64,000 bases of DNA from Corynebacterium argentoratense DSM 44202. GTDB taxonomy: Bacteria; Actinomycetota; Actinomycetes; Mycobacteriales; Mycobacteriaceae. Positions 35,578 to 44,726 of this stretch are shown here, piece after piece. Under the pieces are notes generated by a model. The model was not told where the DNA came from. It searched no databases and was given only the letters and a program-made list of their open reading frames with translations. Location: NCBI RefSeq assembly GCF_000590555.1, contig NC_022198.1, positions 516,338 to 580,337 of the forward strand. Direction: 5' to 3'. The position numbers were made by a program, and so were the translations under genes. The stretch's first letter is position 1. Each line of letters opens with the position of its first letter.

Positions 35578-35673
35578 ACTGCGGGTTACTCCCAGCAAAC
35601 CCCCAGCAACATTAGATAAATATCGGATCTCCACCCGAGAACCATCACAGCAGACAGCGTGAGGATAGAAGTC

Positions 35674-37140
35674 ATGAACAACAAACCTGAAGACTTCCGA
35701 GGCGTCAACAATCCCTACGGGCAGGCAGTACCCGCCCCGCAGCCGCACGCCTACCCGGGCCAGCCCACCCAACAGTTCGGCCAGGCCCAGCCCGCAGGGC
35801 AACAGCCCTACACCCAACCCCAGCCCGAGGCGCACTACCACCCGCAAAGCCAACCTGAGGCTCAGTACAACCCGCAAGGGCAACACTCCGCCTACGGCAG
35901 CAACACCGCAGAGCCCACGCGCCAGTACGAACAATTCGAACCCCAGATGGGCGGCAACACTGGAAGCGGCGGTATGCAGACCGACAATCAGGGTGGAGGC
36001 TTTGGGGATCAAGGTATGCCCCAAGGGCCAGCAACCGCCGCAGCACCGGAGCCGAAGAAGCGGCGTACCTTGGGCATGCCCGCCGTCCTATCACTGATGC
36101 TGGTCTCCGCGGTGGGGGCGGGATCTGCAGTCGGCCTGGGGCTGAGTGCTGCAAACCAACACAATGACAACTCCCATGTTGTGAACGCACTCAACGAACC
36201 CGCTGTGCAACGAACCGGAACCACCGAACCTGGTGACGTCGAGCAGGTGGCCGCCAATGTGCTGCCCTCCGTCGTGAGTATCCGCGTATCCAGTCGTAAT
36301 GCCGTCGAAGAAGGATCGGGCTCGATCATTTCCTCTGATGGCTACGTGCTTACCAACAATCACGTCGTCGGTAGCGCAGCCCAAGGCAGCAACATTCAAG
36401 TCACCCTTAACGATGGTTCCACCATGGATGCCGATTTTGTTGCAGGTGACGCCGAAGCCGATATCGCCGTCATCAAAATCCGGGGAGCCAACGACTTGCC
36501 CGTCATCAGCTTCGGTGATTCAAGCCAGGTTCGGGTGGGCCAGCAAGTTGTTGCTATCGGTTCGCCCCTGGGCTTGTCTGCCACCGTCACCACCGGTATC
36601 GTCAGCGCGCTGAACCGGCCTGTGCGTGCCTCTGGCGGTGACGGTGGAGAATCCTCCCTCATTGACGCCATCCAAACCGACGCGGCCATTAACCCCGGCA
36701 ACTCCGGTGGCCCCCTGGTCGACATGAATGGCAACCTCATCGGCATGAACTCGGTGATTGCCTCCATGAGCAACGGCCAAGGACAGGCTGGCTCCATCGG
36801 TTTGGGCTTCGCGATCCCAGTCAACCAGGTTCGTCGTCTAGCGCAGCAGCTGATCGACAATGGTCGAGTGTCCCAGCCGAAGATCGGCGTGAGCCTTAAC
36901 CCCAACGATCGTTACCGAGGGGCATTGATCGCCGATGTTGCTAAGGGAAGCCCCGCAGATGAGGCAGGCTTGCGGCCGGGTGAATTAGTTGTCGGCGTCA
37001 ACGACCGGGTGATTGATAGCAACGATGCGTTGATCGCTGCTATTCGAGGCTTTGAATTCGGTGACACCATCACCCTCAAAGTTCGCACCAGCGACGATCA
37101 AAAGCCCCGCGAGGTTCAGGTAACTCTCCCGGCTGAATAG
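35674..37140 (+). CDS. htrA: Membrane-anchored HtrA/PepD serine protease with PDZ domain
   Basis: A 488-residue protein. The Pro/Gln-rich cytoplasmic N-terminus (1-125) carries repeats such as QPEAHYHPQ. One membrane segment is near residues 135-158 (LSLMLVSAVGAGSAVGLGL). The protease domain has His in VLTNNHVVGSA, Asp in EADIAVIKI and Ser in NPGNSGGPLVD. The C-terminal PDZ (about 400-488) starts KIGVSLNP. It would degrade or refold misfolded proteins outside the membrane. The start at ATG 35674 fits an AGGA site. It sits directly behind the mprAB-like genes, its expected regulators. Confidence 0.94.
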   Translation: MNNKPEDFRGVNNPYGQAVPAPQPHAYPGQPTQQFGQAQPAGQQPYTQPQPEAHYHPQSQPEAQYNPQGQHSAYGSNTAEPTRQYEQFEPQMGGNTGSGGMQTDNQGGGFGDQGMPQGPATAAAPEPKKRRTLGMPAVLSLMLVSAVGAGSAVGLGLSAANQHNDNSHVVNALNEPAVQRTGTTEPGDVEQVAANVLPSVVSIRVSSRNAVEEGSGSIISSDGYVLTNNHVVGSAAQGSNIQVTLNDGSTMDADFVAGDAEADIAVIKIRGANDLPVISFGDSSQVRVGQQVVAIGSPLGLSATVTTGIVSALNRPVRASGGDGGESSLIDAIQTDAAINPGNSGGPLVDMNGNLIGMNSVIASMSNGQGQAGSIGLGFAIPVNQVRRLAQQLIDNGRVSQPKIGVSLNPNDRYRGALIADVAKGSPADEAGLRPGELVVGVNDRVIDSNDALIAAIRGFEFGDTITLKVRTSDDQKPREVQVTLPAE

Positions 37141-37246
37141 TGGCCACGCAGTCGGTTTCTGGGGGCCTGCTGGGCGCTTGACCGGACGTGCACCCACAAG
37201 GCACACTGTAAGGGCACCCAAAACAACGCGAAGGAGTAGAACAGCT

Positions 37247-37819
37247 GTGACTGGACAGACCGGACACCTCGGCAGCCTTGAAGACATCGTCGAGCCGGAC
37301 GACAACCTCCTTCGCGAGACCGAAGCGGAAAGCACAATCCCCCCAGTTCGTCGAGCAATCGTCGTGCTGGTTAGCGACTCCGCCATGGATAGTGACGACC
37401 GCACAGGCGACCTAGTGACTGAGTTGCTCAGTGAAGACAACTTCGAGGTTGATGGTGTTGTCAGCGTCGCCGCCAAACGATCAACAATCCGTAAGGCCAT
37501 CGAAACCGCAGTGGTCGGTGGAGCAGACCTGGTGGTCACCATCGGTGGAACCGGGGCAGGCCCCCGCAACAAAACCCCCGACGCTACCCGCGCGGTACTC
37601 GACCAGATCCTGCCCGGCATCGCTCAAGCATTGCGGGCCTCAGGTCTGGCGTGTGGAGCTATCGACGCCTGCACCTCCCGCGGTATCGCCGGTGTGTCCG
37701 GCTCCACCGTGATCGTCAACCTCGCCCCCTCTCGCGCAGCAATCCGCGATGGCATGGCAACCCTCGGCCCACTTGTGCATCACGTCATTGACCAGCTGCA
37801 GCAGTGGACGTGTGACTAA
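37247..37819 (+). CDS. mog: MoaB/Mog-type molybdopterin-binding protein
   Basis: A 190-residue protein of the MoaB/Mog fold, which adenylylates molybdopterin in cofactor synthesis. The core motifs are VVLVSDSAMDSDDRTGDLV, TIGGTGAGPRNKTPDAT with the nucleotide loop, and AGVSGSTVIVNLAPSR. The start is GTG with AAGGAG 10 bases upstream. The N-terminal 37 residues are a non-conserved extension. It is consistently found behind htrA in corynebacteria and mycobacteria, so an added role in stress cannot be excluded. No other Moco gene except the Glp/MoeA-like gene is in the window. Confidence 0.85.
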   Translation: MTGQTGHLGSLEDIVEPDDNLLRETEAESTIPPVRRAIVVLVSDSAMDSDDRTGDLVTELLSEDNFEVDGVVSVAAKRSTIRKAIETAVVGGADLVVTIGGTGAGPRNKTPDATRAVLDQILPGIAQALRASGLACGAIDACTSRGIAGVSGSTVIVNLAPSRAAIRDGMATLGPLVHHVIDQLQQWTCD

Positions 37820-37827
37820 TCCACGCC

Positions 37828-38046
37828 GTGCAATCACCTCGACGACCGGGACGACGTAGGGCAGTACGCCCATCGGATGCCGCCAACATTGATCGAAGTT
37901 GGGATCGTGAAGACGCCCTCGAAATAATCTCTGAGGGTGGGCGTAAGGCCCACCCACGAGATTCTGGCGAGCAACCAGCAGCTGATCCGCAGCAGGGGCT
38001 GAGTGAAGAGTTCTGGAAAAGCCAGCGTCCGCCCCATTGGGGATAA
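37828..38046 (+). CDS. Small conserved actinobacterial protein, unknown function
   Basis: A 72-residue hydrophilic protein starting at GTG, 8 bases after the mog stop. The N-terminal half is Arg-rich. The C-terminal end EEFWKSQRPPHWG is a motif I recall from short proteins at the same place in related genomes. No domain is recognisable. It is the last gene of the mprAB-htrA-mog string and is followed by a convergent terminator. Confidence 0.65.
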   Translation: MQSPRRPGRRRAVRPSDAANIDRSWDREDALEIISEGGRKAHPRDSGEQPAADPQQGLSEEFWKSQRPPHWG

Positions 38047-38075
38047 CAAGGGGATAGTAGGGGATTGCAGACAGC

Positions 38076-38120
38076 AAAAACCCCGGTGGCTGGGCCGTTT
38101 TCACGGCAACCACCGGGGTT
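38076..38120 (-). terminator. Terminator of mscL
   Basis: AACCCCGGTGG pairs with CCACCGGGGTT around a loop with a small GGCCG/CGGCA stem. A minus-strand T run corresponds to A at 38076-38080. It lies 40 bases after the mscL stop and faces the rightward mog operon. Confidence 0.9.
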
Positions 38121-38159
38121 GAGTCACACACTGGGGGTGAACCCCAGAGAGATCGCTAA

Positions 38160-38558
38160 TTACTGCTTAGCAAGCAGGTCGCGGATCTCGGTGAGCAGCT
38201 GGGTCTCGACGGGAACCGGAGCTTCTTCGTCGGTCTTGGTGCCCTGGCGTGCTTCCTGGAGCTCCTTTATCTTGTTCATCGGCAGAACGATGACGAAGTA
38301 GACAACGGCAGCGATCAAGATGAAGTCGATAGCAGCGTTGATGACTGCACCGAAGTTAACGAAGGTAGCTTCGTTGCCTTTCTTGATGAAGAAGCCGAGG
38401 CCGGGGACATCCCCGGAGCCGAGGGAAGCGATCAGCGGCTGGATGAGGTTCTCGGTGAAAGCGGTCACGATGGCGGTGAATGCGCCACCGATGACGACTG
38501 CGACGGCGAGGTCAACAACGTTGCCGCGCATGATGAAATCTTTAAAACCCTTAAGCAA
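38160..38558 (-). CDS. mscL: Large-conductance mechanosensitive channel MscL
   Basis: A 132-residue channel. The N-terminal helix starts LKGFKDFIMRGNVVDLAVAVVIGGAF (pore-lining first segment), followed by a loop, a second segment at about 70-95 and a charged cytoplasmic helix. It opens under membrane tension to release solutes on hypo-osmotic shock, complementing BetP uptake. A TTG start is chosen since AAGGAG lies 6 bases upstream and it yields the normal N-terminus; there is no ATG nearby. Confidence 0.95.
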   Translation of the reverse strand: MLKGFKDFIMRGNVVDLAVAVVIGGAFTAIVTAFTENLIQPLIASLGSGDVPGLGFFIKKGNEATFVNFGAVINAAIDFILIAAVVYFVIVLPMNKIKELQEARQGTKTDEEAPVPVETQLLTEIRDLLAKQ

Positions 38559-38685
38559 GGTGTGCTCCTTGGTGTAGCTGTGTAATTGTCGTGCAGCGCA
38601 CGTATGGCTGGCACTCTCTGGCCCTGTGTCTAAGTAACCGCCCATAGCTTAACGAAATATTAACGTTTTACCTATAGCAGAAACG

Positions 38686-39390
38686 CTATCCCTGAGCCCT
38701 TGCCCCCGTAATCACCACGGCTAGCGGTGTACCCAGTGAAGCCGTAGCAACGTCACGCGCTTGGTCTGCAGGTAGCGACAACAACACTTTGGGTGAGGAA
38801 TGCGAGCCACCTTTATCCGAGGACCGATCCACCAAAACTACTCTTCCACCTGCAGCAATAATCTGCGCTGCTTGTCCTTCGTCGGTCGCGATCACGACGT
38901 CGACAATGTCACCGGGGTGGAGCAGCTCCGCTAATTCTGGGTGTGCAAGATGTAGGGGTACCAAGTTAAGTAGGCTGTCTTTATTATTTTCTGTGTTTGT
39001 TATCACTACAGGGCTGTTCTGTGGGTCCGACAGGACCTTAGAGAAGCTCAACACCTCCCCCCGAGACATGGTGCTGGTGGCGATCATCCCTTCAATATCC
39101 GCAATGTTCTCAGGCTCCGGTCGGGCGTCTTCAGGTAGGAACCGTTCGGGTATCGGCGCTGTAGTGAGATCCTCTGCAGTGATCACAGCACCGGCGTCGA
39201 CCTGGCGGGCAAACACCACGACCGGCTGCACCTGGGTAGTGCGCGCATGAACGAGCGAAGCGATGGCAACCGCGAATAACATCAGTGCCGCAGCTTTGCG
39301 CAACAAAGAGGTGCGCCGCCAACCGGGATGGCGCACGTTAGCCAAGAGCGTGGAGGAACGAACGGAACGAGCACGAAAAGAAGAATTCAT
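38686..39390 (-). CDS. SAF-domain (CpaB-like) membrane-anchored protein
   Basis: A 234-residue protein with a basic N-terminus and one membrane segment (about residues 30-50, AAALMLFAVAIASLVHA). An SAF domain follows (VFARQVDAGAVITAEDLTTAPIP...GMIATSTMSRGEVLS), then a second compact domain ending VVITGARAQG. SAF domains occur in CpaB pilus-assembly proteins and in stand-alone actinobacterial proteins at this locus. No other pilus gene is near, so pilus assembly is doubtful. It lies 13 bases downstream of the formyl-THF cyclo-ligase gene. Confidence 0.75.
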   Translation of the reverse strand: MNSSFRARSVRSSTLLANVRHPGWRRTSLLRKAAALMLFAVAIASLVHARTTQVQPVVVFARQVDAGAVITAEDLTTAPIPERFLPEDARPEPENIADIEGMIATSTMSRGEVLSFSKVLSDPQNSPVVITNTENNKDSLLNLVPLHLAHPELAELLHPGDIVDVVIATDEGQAAQIIAAGGRVVLVDRSSDKGGSHSSPKVLLSLPADQARDVATASLGTPLAVVITGARAQG

Positions 39391-39403
39391 GCATATATAG
39401 ACG

Positions 39404-40108
39404 TCACCTGGCCGCCATGTGGTTCCCACCCAGCCCCGAGGTGAGCACCAGATCGACTGGAGCGTCGTGGGGTTCAGCGAACACCGTATCAACCACCTCG
39501 TGATCGTGTACGAGAGCAGCAACCAATGGACGCGCAGATCGGCGCGCAGGTGTTTGAACACCAGTACCCACGCCTGCAGCTCCGAGTGCACGATCATAAA
39601 AACCAGCACCACGCCCGAGACGCTCGCCGGTTGCAGTGCAGGCCAACGCTGGAACCACAAAAATATCAATATCGGTGACGTCCACTGTAGGAAGGCACTC
39701 GAGCGGCTCCAGCAGGCCGAAAGCCCCCGGCGCAAGATCCTCCATGCGTTCATACACATGCCAGGCCATCAACCGCCCAGGAAGCACCCGCGGCAACACC
39801 ACCGTCACCTTTACACCGGCCTCCCAAAAAGCTGAACGGAGAGCCTGAACAAACACCCCGGGCTTGGCTGCGCCCGATTCATCCATGCACCAGCCGGGCT
39901 CGCCGACATCCGGCGCATACGCGGCAAGCGTCACAACCGGGTCAGTCGATGCCCCGACCCTGCTACACCACTGCGGCACAATCCCCTCAGCGACCCTGCG
40001 GGCACAGCGGGTTGCTGCATCGACAGTGTGCGACGCGGCGTCATCACCTAAAACTGCCCTGGTGGCCAGAAGCTTCCGTCGAAGCGCGTCCTTATCCTTC
40101 CGCGACAT
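39404..40108 (-). CDS. fthC: 5-formyltetrahydrofolate cyclo-ligase
   Basis: A 234-residue enzyme making 5,10-methenyl-THF from 5-formyl-THF with ATP. N-terminal KDKDALRRKLLATRAVL and the family motif GERLGRGAGFYDRAL are present, with a charged middle. It is longer than the 180-200 residues common in the family, through an insertion around residues 40-80. It is divergent from galU, with 68 bases between. The role is to recycle the folate pool used by purN, purH and thyA. Confidence 0.9.
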   Translation of the reverse strand: MSRKDKDALRRKLLATRAVLGDDAASHTVDAATRCARRVAEGIVPQWCSRVGASTDPVVTLAAYAPDVGEPGWCMDESGAAKPGVFVQALRSAFWEAGVKVTVVLPRVLPGRLMAWHVYERMEDLAPGAFGLLEPLECLPTVDVTDIDIFVVPALACTATGERLGRGAGFYDRALGAAGVGTGVQTPARRSARPLVAALVHDHEVVDTVFAEPHDAPVDLVLTSGLGGNHMAAR

Positions 40109-40164
40109 AGTCGGATTCTAACCCCGCCCCGGCCTGGTTAGCGTCCGGGCAGGCCTCGGCGCGC

Positions 40165-40170
40165 TACCCT
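40165..40170 (+). promoter_or_regulatory. Leaderless-type -10 box for galU
   Basis: TACCCT ends 6 bases before the galU ATG and no ribosome site lies between, as at purN and lhr. Confidence 0.48.
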
Positions 40171-40176
40171 TAAGCC

Positions 40177-41097
40177 ATGAATTTGCCAATCCACGAGCAC
40201 AAGTATGCGGTCAAGACGGTAGTCGTGCCCGCGGCCGGACTAGGCACCCGATTTTTGCCGGCGACGAAAACCGTCCCCAAAGAGCTACTACCCGTGGTTG
40301 ACACCCCAGGAATCGAACTGATCGCAGAAGAAGCCGCAGCCCTTGGGGCTACGCGACTAGCCATCATCACAGCACCCAAAAAACAAGGCGTGCTTGCACA
40401 CTTCGACCCCTACGTAGAACTCGAAGAAACGCTGGAACAGCGCGGAAAAACAGAACAGCTCAACAAGGTCCGCCGCGCCCCAGAGCTGATCAGCGCAGTG
40501 CCCGTCGTTCAACAACGCCCACTGGGCCTCGGCCACGCGGTGGGGCTAGCAGAAGAGGTACTTGACGAAGACGAAGATGTCGTCGCTGTCATGCTCCCCG
40601 ACGACCTTGTGCTGCCCATGGGAGTCATGGAAAAAATGGCCGACGTACGCGCCCAATACGGCGGCAGCGTGCTTTGTGCCTTCGACGTGCCACGCGATGA
40701 AGTAAGCAACTACGGCGTGTTCGACATTGCCGACACCGACCGAGACGACGTCAAAAAAGTCCTCGGAATGGTGGAAAAACCAGCACCTCAGGACGCACCC
40801 TCTACCTTCATCGCCTCCGGACGATACCTACTGGACCGTGCCATTTTTACCGCCATCAAACAGATCGGTGTCGGCACCGGTGGGGAAATTCAACTCACCG
40901 ACGCCATCCAGTGGCTCATCGACCAAGGACACCCCGTCCACATCGTCGTGCACGAAGGCAAACGCCACGATCTCGGCAACCCTGGCGGCTACATCCGAGC
41001 GTGCGTAGAGTTCGGATTGAACCACCCCACCTACGGCCCTGGCTTGCGGCGCTACCTCACAGCGCTACTCCAAGAACAACCAGACGGTGGACTATAG
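40177..41097 (+). CDS. galU: UTP-glucose-1-phosphate uridylyltransferase
   Basis: A 306-residue enzyme producing UDP-glucose for envelope polysaccharides and trehalose. The nucleotide loop PAAGLGTRFLPATKTVPKE is perfect, with LGLGHAVGLAEE, MLPDDLVLP and TGGEIQLTDAI further on. Length is normal. It is first in the galU-glp-rimJ-glpR string, a gene order kept in corynebacteria and mycobacteria. Confidence 0.96.
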   Translation: MNLPIHEHKYAVKTVVVPAAGLGTRFLPATKTVPKELLPVVDTPGIELIAEEAAALGATRLAIITAPKKQGVLAHFDPYVELEETLEQRGKTEQLNKVRRAPELISAVPVVQQRPLGLGHAVGLAEEVLDEDEDVVAVMLPDDLVLPMGVMEKMADVRAQYGGSVLCAFDVPRDEVSNYGVFDIADTDRDDVKKVLGMVEKPAPQDAPSTFIASGRYLLDRAIFTAIKQIGVGTGGEIQLTDAIQWLIDQGHPVHIVVHEGKRHDLGNPGGYIRACVEFGLNHPTYGPGLRRYLTALLQEQPDGGL

Positions 41098-41201
41098 ATG
41101 CGTCAGGCTCATCCCGGTGCACGTTAACAGTCGTGCTGCCGCGCCACCACAGGGTGCGGACATACCGGGGAGTGTTAGAAGACAAGGAATGAGGTAGGTC
41201 A

Positions 41202-42488
41202 GTGCGCAGCGTCGAAGAGCAGCTCGCTATTGTCACCGCGGCGGCAAGGGCACCCGAGCCCGTGCGTTTGGCGCTGACTGAGTCCCTAGGGCTCATGTGC
41301 GCTGAGGAAGTCCAAGCCACACGCCCCCTTCCTGGTTTCCCTCAGGCCGCGATCGACGGCTATGCCGTGCGCGCAGTCGACGTCGGGGGAGAGCGGCCCA
41401 TCGTTGCCCGGGATCGCGGCCAAGAACAGCCCGCCAAGCCCCGGGCCGTCGAAGGCTTAGGGCCGCTGCCCGTCGTCGGGGAAGTCTCCGCAGGCTCCGG
41501 TCAACCGCTCAGGCTTCAGCCCAAACAAGCCGTCCGCGTGCACACGGGCGCACCCCTTCCCGCGTTGGCTGATGCGGTGTTGCCCTTGGAATGGTCGGAT
41601 CGTGGCACCCGGCGTGTAAAGCCGGTCAAAGTGGTGCGATCTGGGGATTTCGTGCGCCACCCCGGCGACGATATTCGCCCCGGTGATGTTGCGGTGAGCC
41701 CCAACTCAATCCTGGGCCCGGCACAGATCGGTTTGCTGGCTGCAGTCGGCAGGTCGAAAGTTCTGGTCTATCCGCGGCCGCGGGTCACCATCATGTCCTT
41801 CGGTTCAGAGTTCGTGGACATCGACCGCGAACCAGGCCTGGGCCAGGTGTATGACGTCAACAGTTACGCCCTTGCGGCCGCGGCGAAAGACGCGGGTGCG
41901 GATGTGCACCGTGTCGGGATCATCGACGGGGAGCCTCGCCGCCTTGCTGAAATTATTGAGGCTCAATTGTTGCGCAGTGAAGTTCTGGTGATTTCCGGCG
42001 CTGTGGGTGGTGCGGGTTCGCGCCGTATCCTCGAGGTGTTGGAGGGACTCGGTCGCATCGACACCACCCGTGTAGCCATGCACCCTGGGTCGGTTCAGGG
42101 CTTTGGTTTGCTAGGCGAGGCCGAAATCCCGACCTTCTTGGTGCCCAATAATCCTGTGGCTGCGCTGGTTGCTTTCGAAATTTTTGTGCGCCCCTTGATC
42201 GGTGCGGCATTGGGGAAGACGACGTCGCGTCGTCGTACGGTTCGCGCGCGTTCCTTGGGCCATCTGCAGTCGCGGATGGGACGCCGCGGGTTTATTCGCG
42301 CACGACTCATGCGGGATGCACAAACCCAGGATTACCTCGTGGAGGGAATGGGCGGTGCTACAGGCGCCCCGGCACACTTGCTTGCTGGTATGGGGCAGGC
42401 CAACGCGTTGATCAGGATCCCCGAGCATGTCTCCGAGGTGCGTCCGGGTGATGTAGTTGAGGTGCTGTTTTTAAGTCAAGGGGCTTGA
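41202..42488 (+). CDS. glp: Gephyrin-like MoeA paralogue Glp (cell division)
   Basis: A 428-residue MoeA/gephyrin-fold protein. Seen are ATRPLPGFPQAAIDGYAVRAVD (domain I), RVHTGAPLPALADAVLP, SFGSEFVD and VYDVNSYALAAAAKDAGADV (MPT-binding domain), then a C-terminal beta domain ending VRPGDVVEVLFL. In C. glutamicum the MoeA-like protein from this locus, Glp, binds FtsZ and the membrane receptor GlpR. The matching receptor gene is two genes downstream here. It could still make molybdenum cofactor; a conventional MoeA elsewhere would settle this. GTG start with GAGGTAGG upstream. Confidence 0.85.
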   Translation: MRSVEEQLAIVTAAARAPEPVRLALTESLGLMCAEEVQATRPLPGFPQAAIDGYAVRAVDVGGERPIVARDRGQEQPAKPRAVEGLGPLPVVGEVSAGSGQPLRLQPKQAVRVHTGAPLPALADAVLPLEWSDRGTRRVKPVKVVRSGDFVRHPGDDIRPGDVAVSPNSILGPAQIGLLAAVGRSKVLVYPRPRVTIMSFGSEFVDIDREPGLGQVYDVNSYALAAAAKDAGADVHRVGIIDGEPRRLAEIIEAQLLRSEVLVISGAVGGAGSRRILEVLEGLGRIDTTRVAMHPGSVQGFGLLGEAEIPTFLVPNNPVAALVAFEIFVRPLIGAALGKTTSRRRTVRARSLGHLQSRMGRRGFIRARLMRDAQTQDYLVEGMGGATGAPAHLLAGMGQANALIRIPEHVSEVRPGDVVEVLFLSQGA

Positions 42489-42498
42489 TCAGTTCCTG

Positions 42499-43236
42499 AT
42501 GTGTGCGTTTGCGTGGAACAGGCTGGGGGATCCAAGTAGGCAACCCCATGCCCAGCACCCGGGCTGGCCAGAGAATACCCCCGCCGTCGTCGTACGTTCC
42601 CGCCCAGGGGCGTTGGCCATCTCTGGTGGGCAAGCGCAGGGGATCACAGTGTGTCTGCGGCCCTTGCGCACATCCGACGGCTCGGCCTGGCGCACCATGC
42701 GTGTGCGCAATGAGCACCGGCTGCGCCCCGTCGAACCAACGGTTGTTGGCTCGTGGGAGTCCGTCCACAGCAGGGTTGGGTGGTGGCGATTTTTCCTACA
42801 GAACCATGAGTCAGCGCAGATGGGGGCCTCTATTCCATTCGTCATTGATGTTGATGGATGTTTTGCCGGCCAGCTGATGATCGGTGGGATCAGCCGTGGC
42901 GCACAGTCGGAATGCTGGTTGGGTTACTGGGTGGACGAATCTTTCGCGGGCAGGTCAGTGGCGACTGCCGCGGTGGCCCTGGCGGTCGACCACGCAACCA
43001 CGCGGCTTCAGTTGAGGCGTGTGACGGCGACGTGCCTGCCCGACAACGAGGCCTCACAGGCGGTGCTACGCGCCAATGGTTTCGTGCAGGAGGGGTTGTT
43101 GCGCAAGTATTTACACATCGATGGGGCACCAGAGGACCACCTGTTGTTTTCGCGCCTGGCGGAAGATTTTGCCGATTCCGCCGTGGAGTTTTTGGCCCGC
43201 CATGGCCGTGTTGTTGCTGATTACGGCGTGGGATGA
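42499..43236 (+). CDS. rimJ: GNAT acetyltransferase, RimJ-like
   Basis: A 245-residue N-acetyltransferase. The core (about 50-225) has TVCLRPLRTSDGSAW, GQLMIGGISRGAQSECWLGYWVDESFAGR (acetyl-CoA site around FAGRSVATAAVAL) and ATCLPDNEASQAVLRANGFVQEG. It would acetylate a protein N-terminus, ribosomal or otherwise. It begins 10 bases after glp. Its fixed place between glp and glpR hints at modification of a division protein, but that is inference. The N-terminal 45 residues look poorly conserved and a later start is possible. Confidence 0.88.
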   Translation: MCAFAWNRLGDPSRQPHAQHPGWPENTPAVVVRSRPGALAISGGQAQGITVCLRPLRTSDGSAWRTMRVRNEHRLRPVEPTVVGSWESVHSRVGWWRFFLQNHESAQMGASIPFVIDVDGCFAGQLMIGGISRGAQSECWLGYWVDESFAGRSVATAAVALAVDHATTRLQLRRVTATCLPDNEASQAVLRANGFVQEGLLRKYLHIDGAPEDHLLFSRLAEDFADSAVEFLARHGRVVADYGVG

Positions 43237-43337
43237 TCGATCGATGGGGTTGGGTCGATAAGTTTAGGCGCAGTATGTCTGCTTAATACCTGTCCGCGCC
43301 TGTGCGGGCGGGTGGTGTTTAGCTAAAGAAAGGTCGG

Positions 43338-44687
43338 GTGGGCTTGGTGTCCGCAACCCTCGTGATTGGCCTGATTGTAGTAATGTGGCTGTTTGTTTTG
43401 GCGCCGTTGTTGCTGCGTTCGCAGAGGCCGATGAGCCGCACCAATGACTCTTTCGAGCAAACTCGTGTGGTCTTCGAGGGGGGTCGTGATGCTCCCCCTC
43501 AGCGTGCTCGTTTGGCTCGCGCGCGCCGTGGGGTGGAGACCAATCTTTTGGACGACTACGTCGACAATTATGACGATATTTATGACGCCGCGAAGGTGCA
43601 GGCAGCAGGCGAACGCGACGTCATCGATAACGCAGATGATGTGGTCTTGGAAGATTACGAGGAGGGCTTGGCGCGTCCGAATTTTGGTTTCTTTACTGGG
43701 CTGTCCTCGAAGCTCGGTTGGGGTTCACGCCGCGCTGAGCAGGTAGAAGCCTCTGTAGATGAGGCAGACGTCGAGCAGACAGAAGCGGACGATCTTGATA
43801 CCGACTTCGCACCCGTCGACGAGCCGCTTGAGCTGGAAGAACAAGCCGATGCAGACGCCGACGCACAGGTTGAAGCAGACAGTGATGCAGACGCCGAGGC
43901 TTGTGAAGACGGGGATGTTGTCGAGCCTGAGATTTTCGACGAGCGAGATCTCGATCTGCGCGATGACAGCGAGGCCATGGCCGACACCATCGTGATCGAA
44001 GCCCAAGACATCTACGAGATGGATGATTCTTTCGTCGGCCCGGCTGACATTCTGGACCGCCGCGCAGAACTGGATGATTTCGAGGCCGATGCTCAGGCTG
44101 CGGCCGCCCAGGAAACCGGGGCAGATGCTGCGGCCGAGTACGACGCAGTTGATTCAGACGCTTACGCGGCTGACGAGGTCTACGACGATGAGCTCACGCA
44201 CCTGGATCCGGAGGACCTCGAGTTCGCTGCTCGCCGACGCGGCCGCGGTGGCTTCGATCCAGAGCGGGATGCGCAAATCCGCCAGTCGCACTACCAGCGC
44301 CGTCAGCGCACCGTCATGGGTTTGGTGGCGTTCATCGCGGTTGCAACAATCGCCGCGGTTGTGGCTGGCGGCTGGATGTGGGTCGCGCCTGCTGTTGGTG
44401 TGGTGGTTCTGTTTTGCTACATGTCTGGTCTCCGCCGGCAGGTTAAGGTCGAAGATCAGTTGCGTGCCCGCCGTATTGCCCACATGAAGCGTGCGCGTTT
44501 GGGTGTTCGTACGGTCAGCGATGAGCAGTATGGAGTGCCGGCCCACTTGCGTCGTCGCGGTGGCGTGGTGCTGCAAATTGATGATGACAGCCCGGACTTC
44601 GTTGACCTTGAGGTAGTCGATTACACCTTTGATTCCGGTGATGATATTACCGGGGGTCAGTACCGTGAACAGCAGCATGCCGGCTAG
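43338..44687 (+). CDS. glpR: GlpR/SepX-type divisome membrane protein
   Basis: A 449-residue protein with an N-terminal membrane segment (residues 5-27, ATLVIGLIVVMWLFVLAPLLL) and a long acidic, low-complexity cytoplasmic linker (about 90-285, rich in Asp/Glu/Ala, such as EADSDADAEACEDGD). Two further hydrophobic segments lie at about 325-365, followed by a C-terminal basic/beta part. This matches the receptor of the gephyrin-like protein in C. glutamicum and the related SepX of Streptomyces. It should link the division ring to the membrane. GTG start after AAAGAAAGG. It follows glp and rimJ. Confidence 0.85.
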   Translation: MGLVSATLVIGLIVVMWLFVLAPLLLRSQRPMSRTNDSFEQTRVVFEGGRDAPPQRARLARARRGVETNLLDDYVDNYDDIYDAAKVQAAGERDVIDNADDVVLEDYEEGLARPNFGFFTGLSSKLGWGSRRAEQVEASVDEADVEQTEADDLDTDFAPVDEPLELEEQADADADAQVEADSDADAEACEDGDVVEPEIFDERDLDLRDDSEAMADTIVIEAQDIYEMDDSFVGPADILDRRAELDDFEADAQAAAAQETGADAAAEYDAVDSDAYAADEVYDDELTHLDPEDLEFAARRRGRGGFDPERDAQIRQSHYQRRQRTVMGLVAFIAVATIAAVVAGGWMWVAPAVGVVVLFCYMSGLRRQVKVEDQLRARRIAHMKRARLGVRTVSDEQYGVPAHLRRRGGVVLQIDDDSPDFVDLEVVDYTFDSGDDITGGQYREQQHAG

Positions 44688-44726
44688 GCAGTGGGTGCGT
44701 GAGGATGCACGGAGCCGGGTGATCCT

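Noticed and set aside
42220-42235. Additional copies of the 10-base motif (CGACGTCGCG, TGACGCTGCG and similar)
   Set aside because: One-base variants at 42220, 47977, 6264 and 8438 were excluded from the count to keep the motif definition strict.
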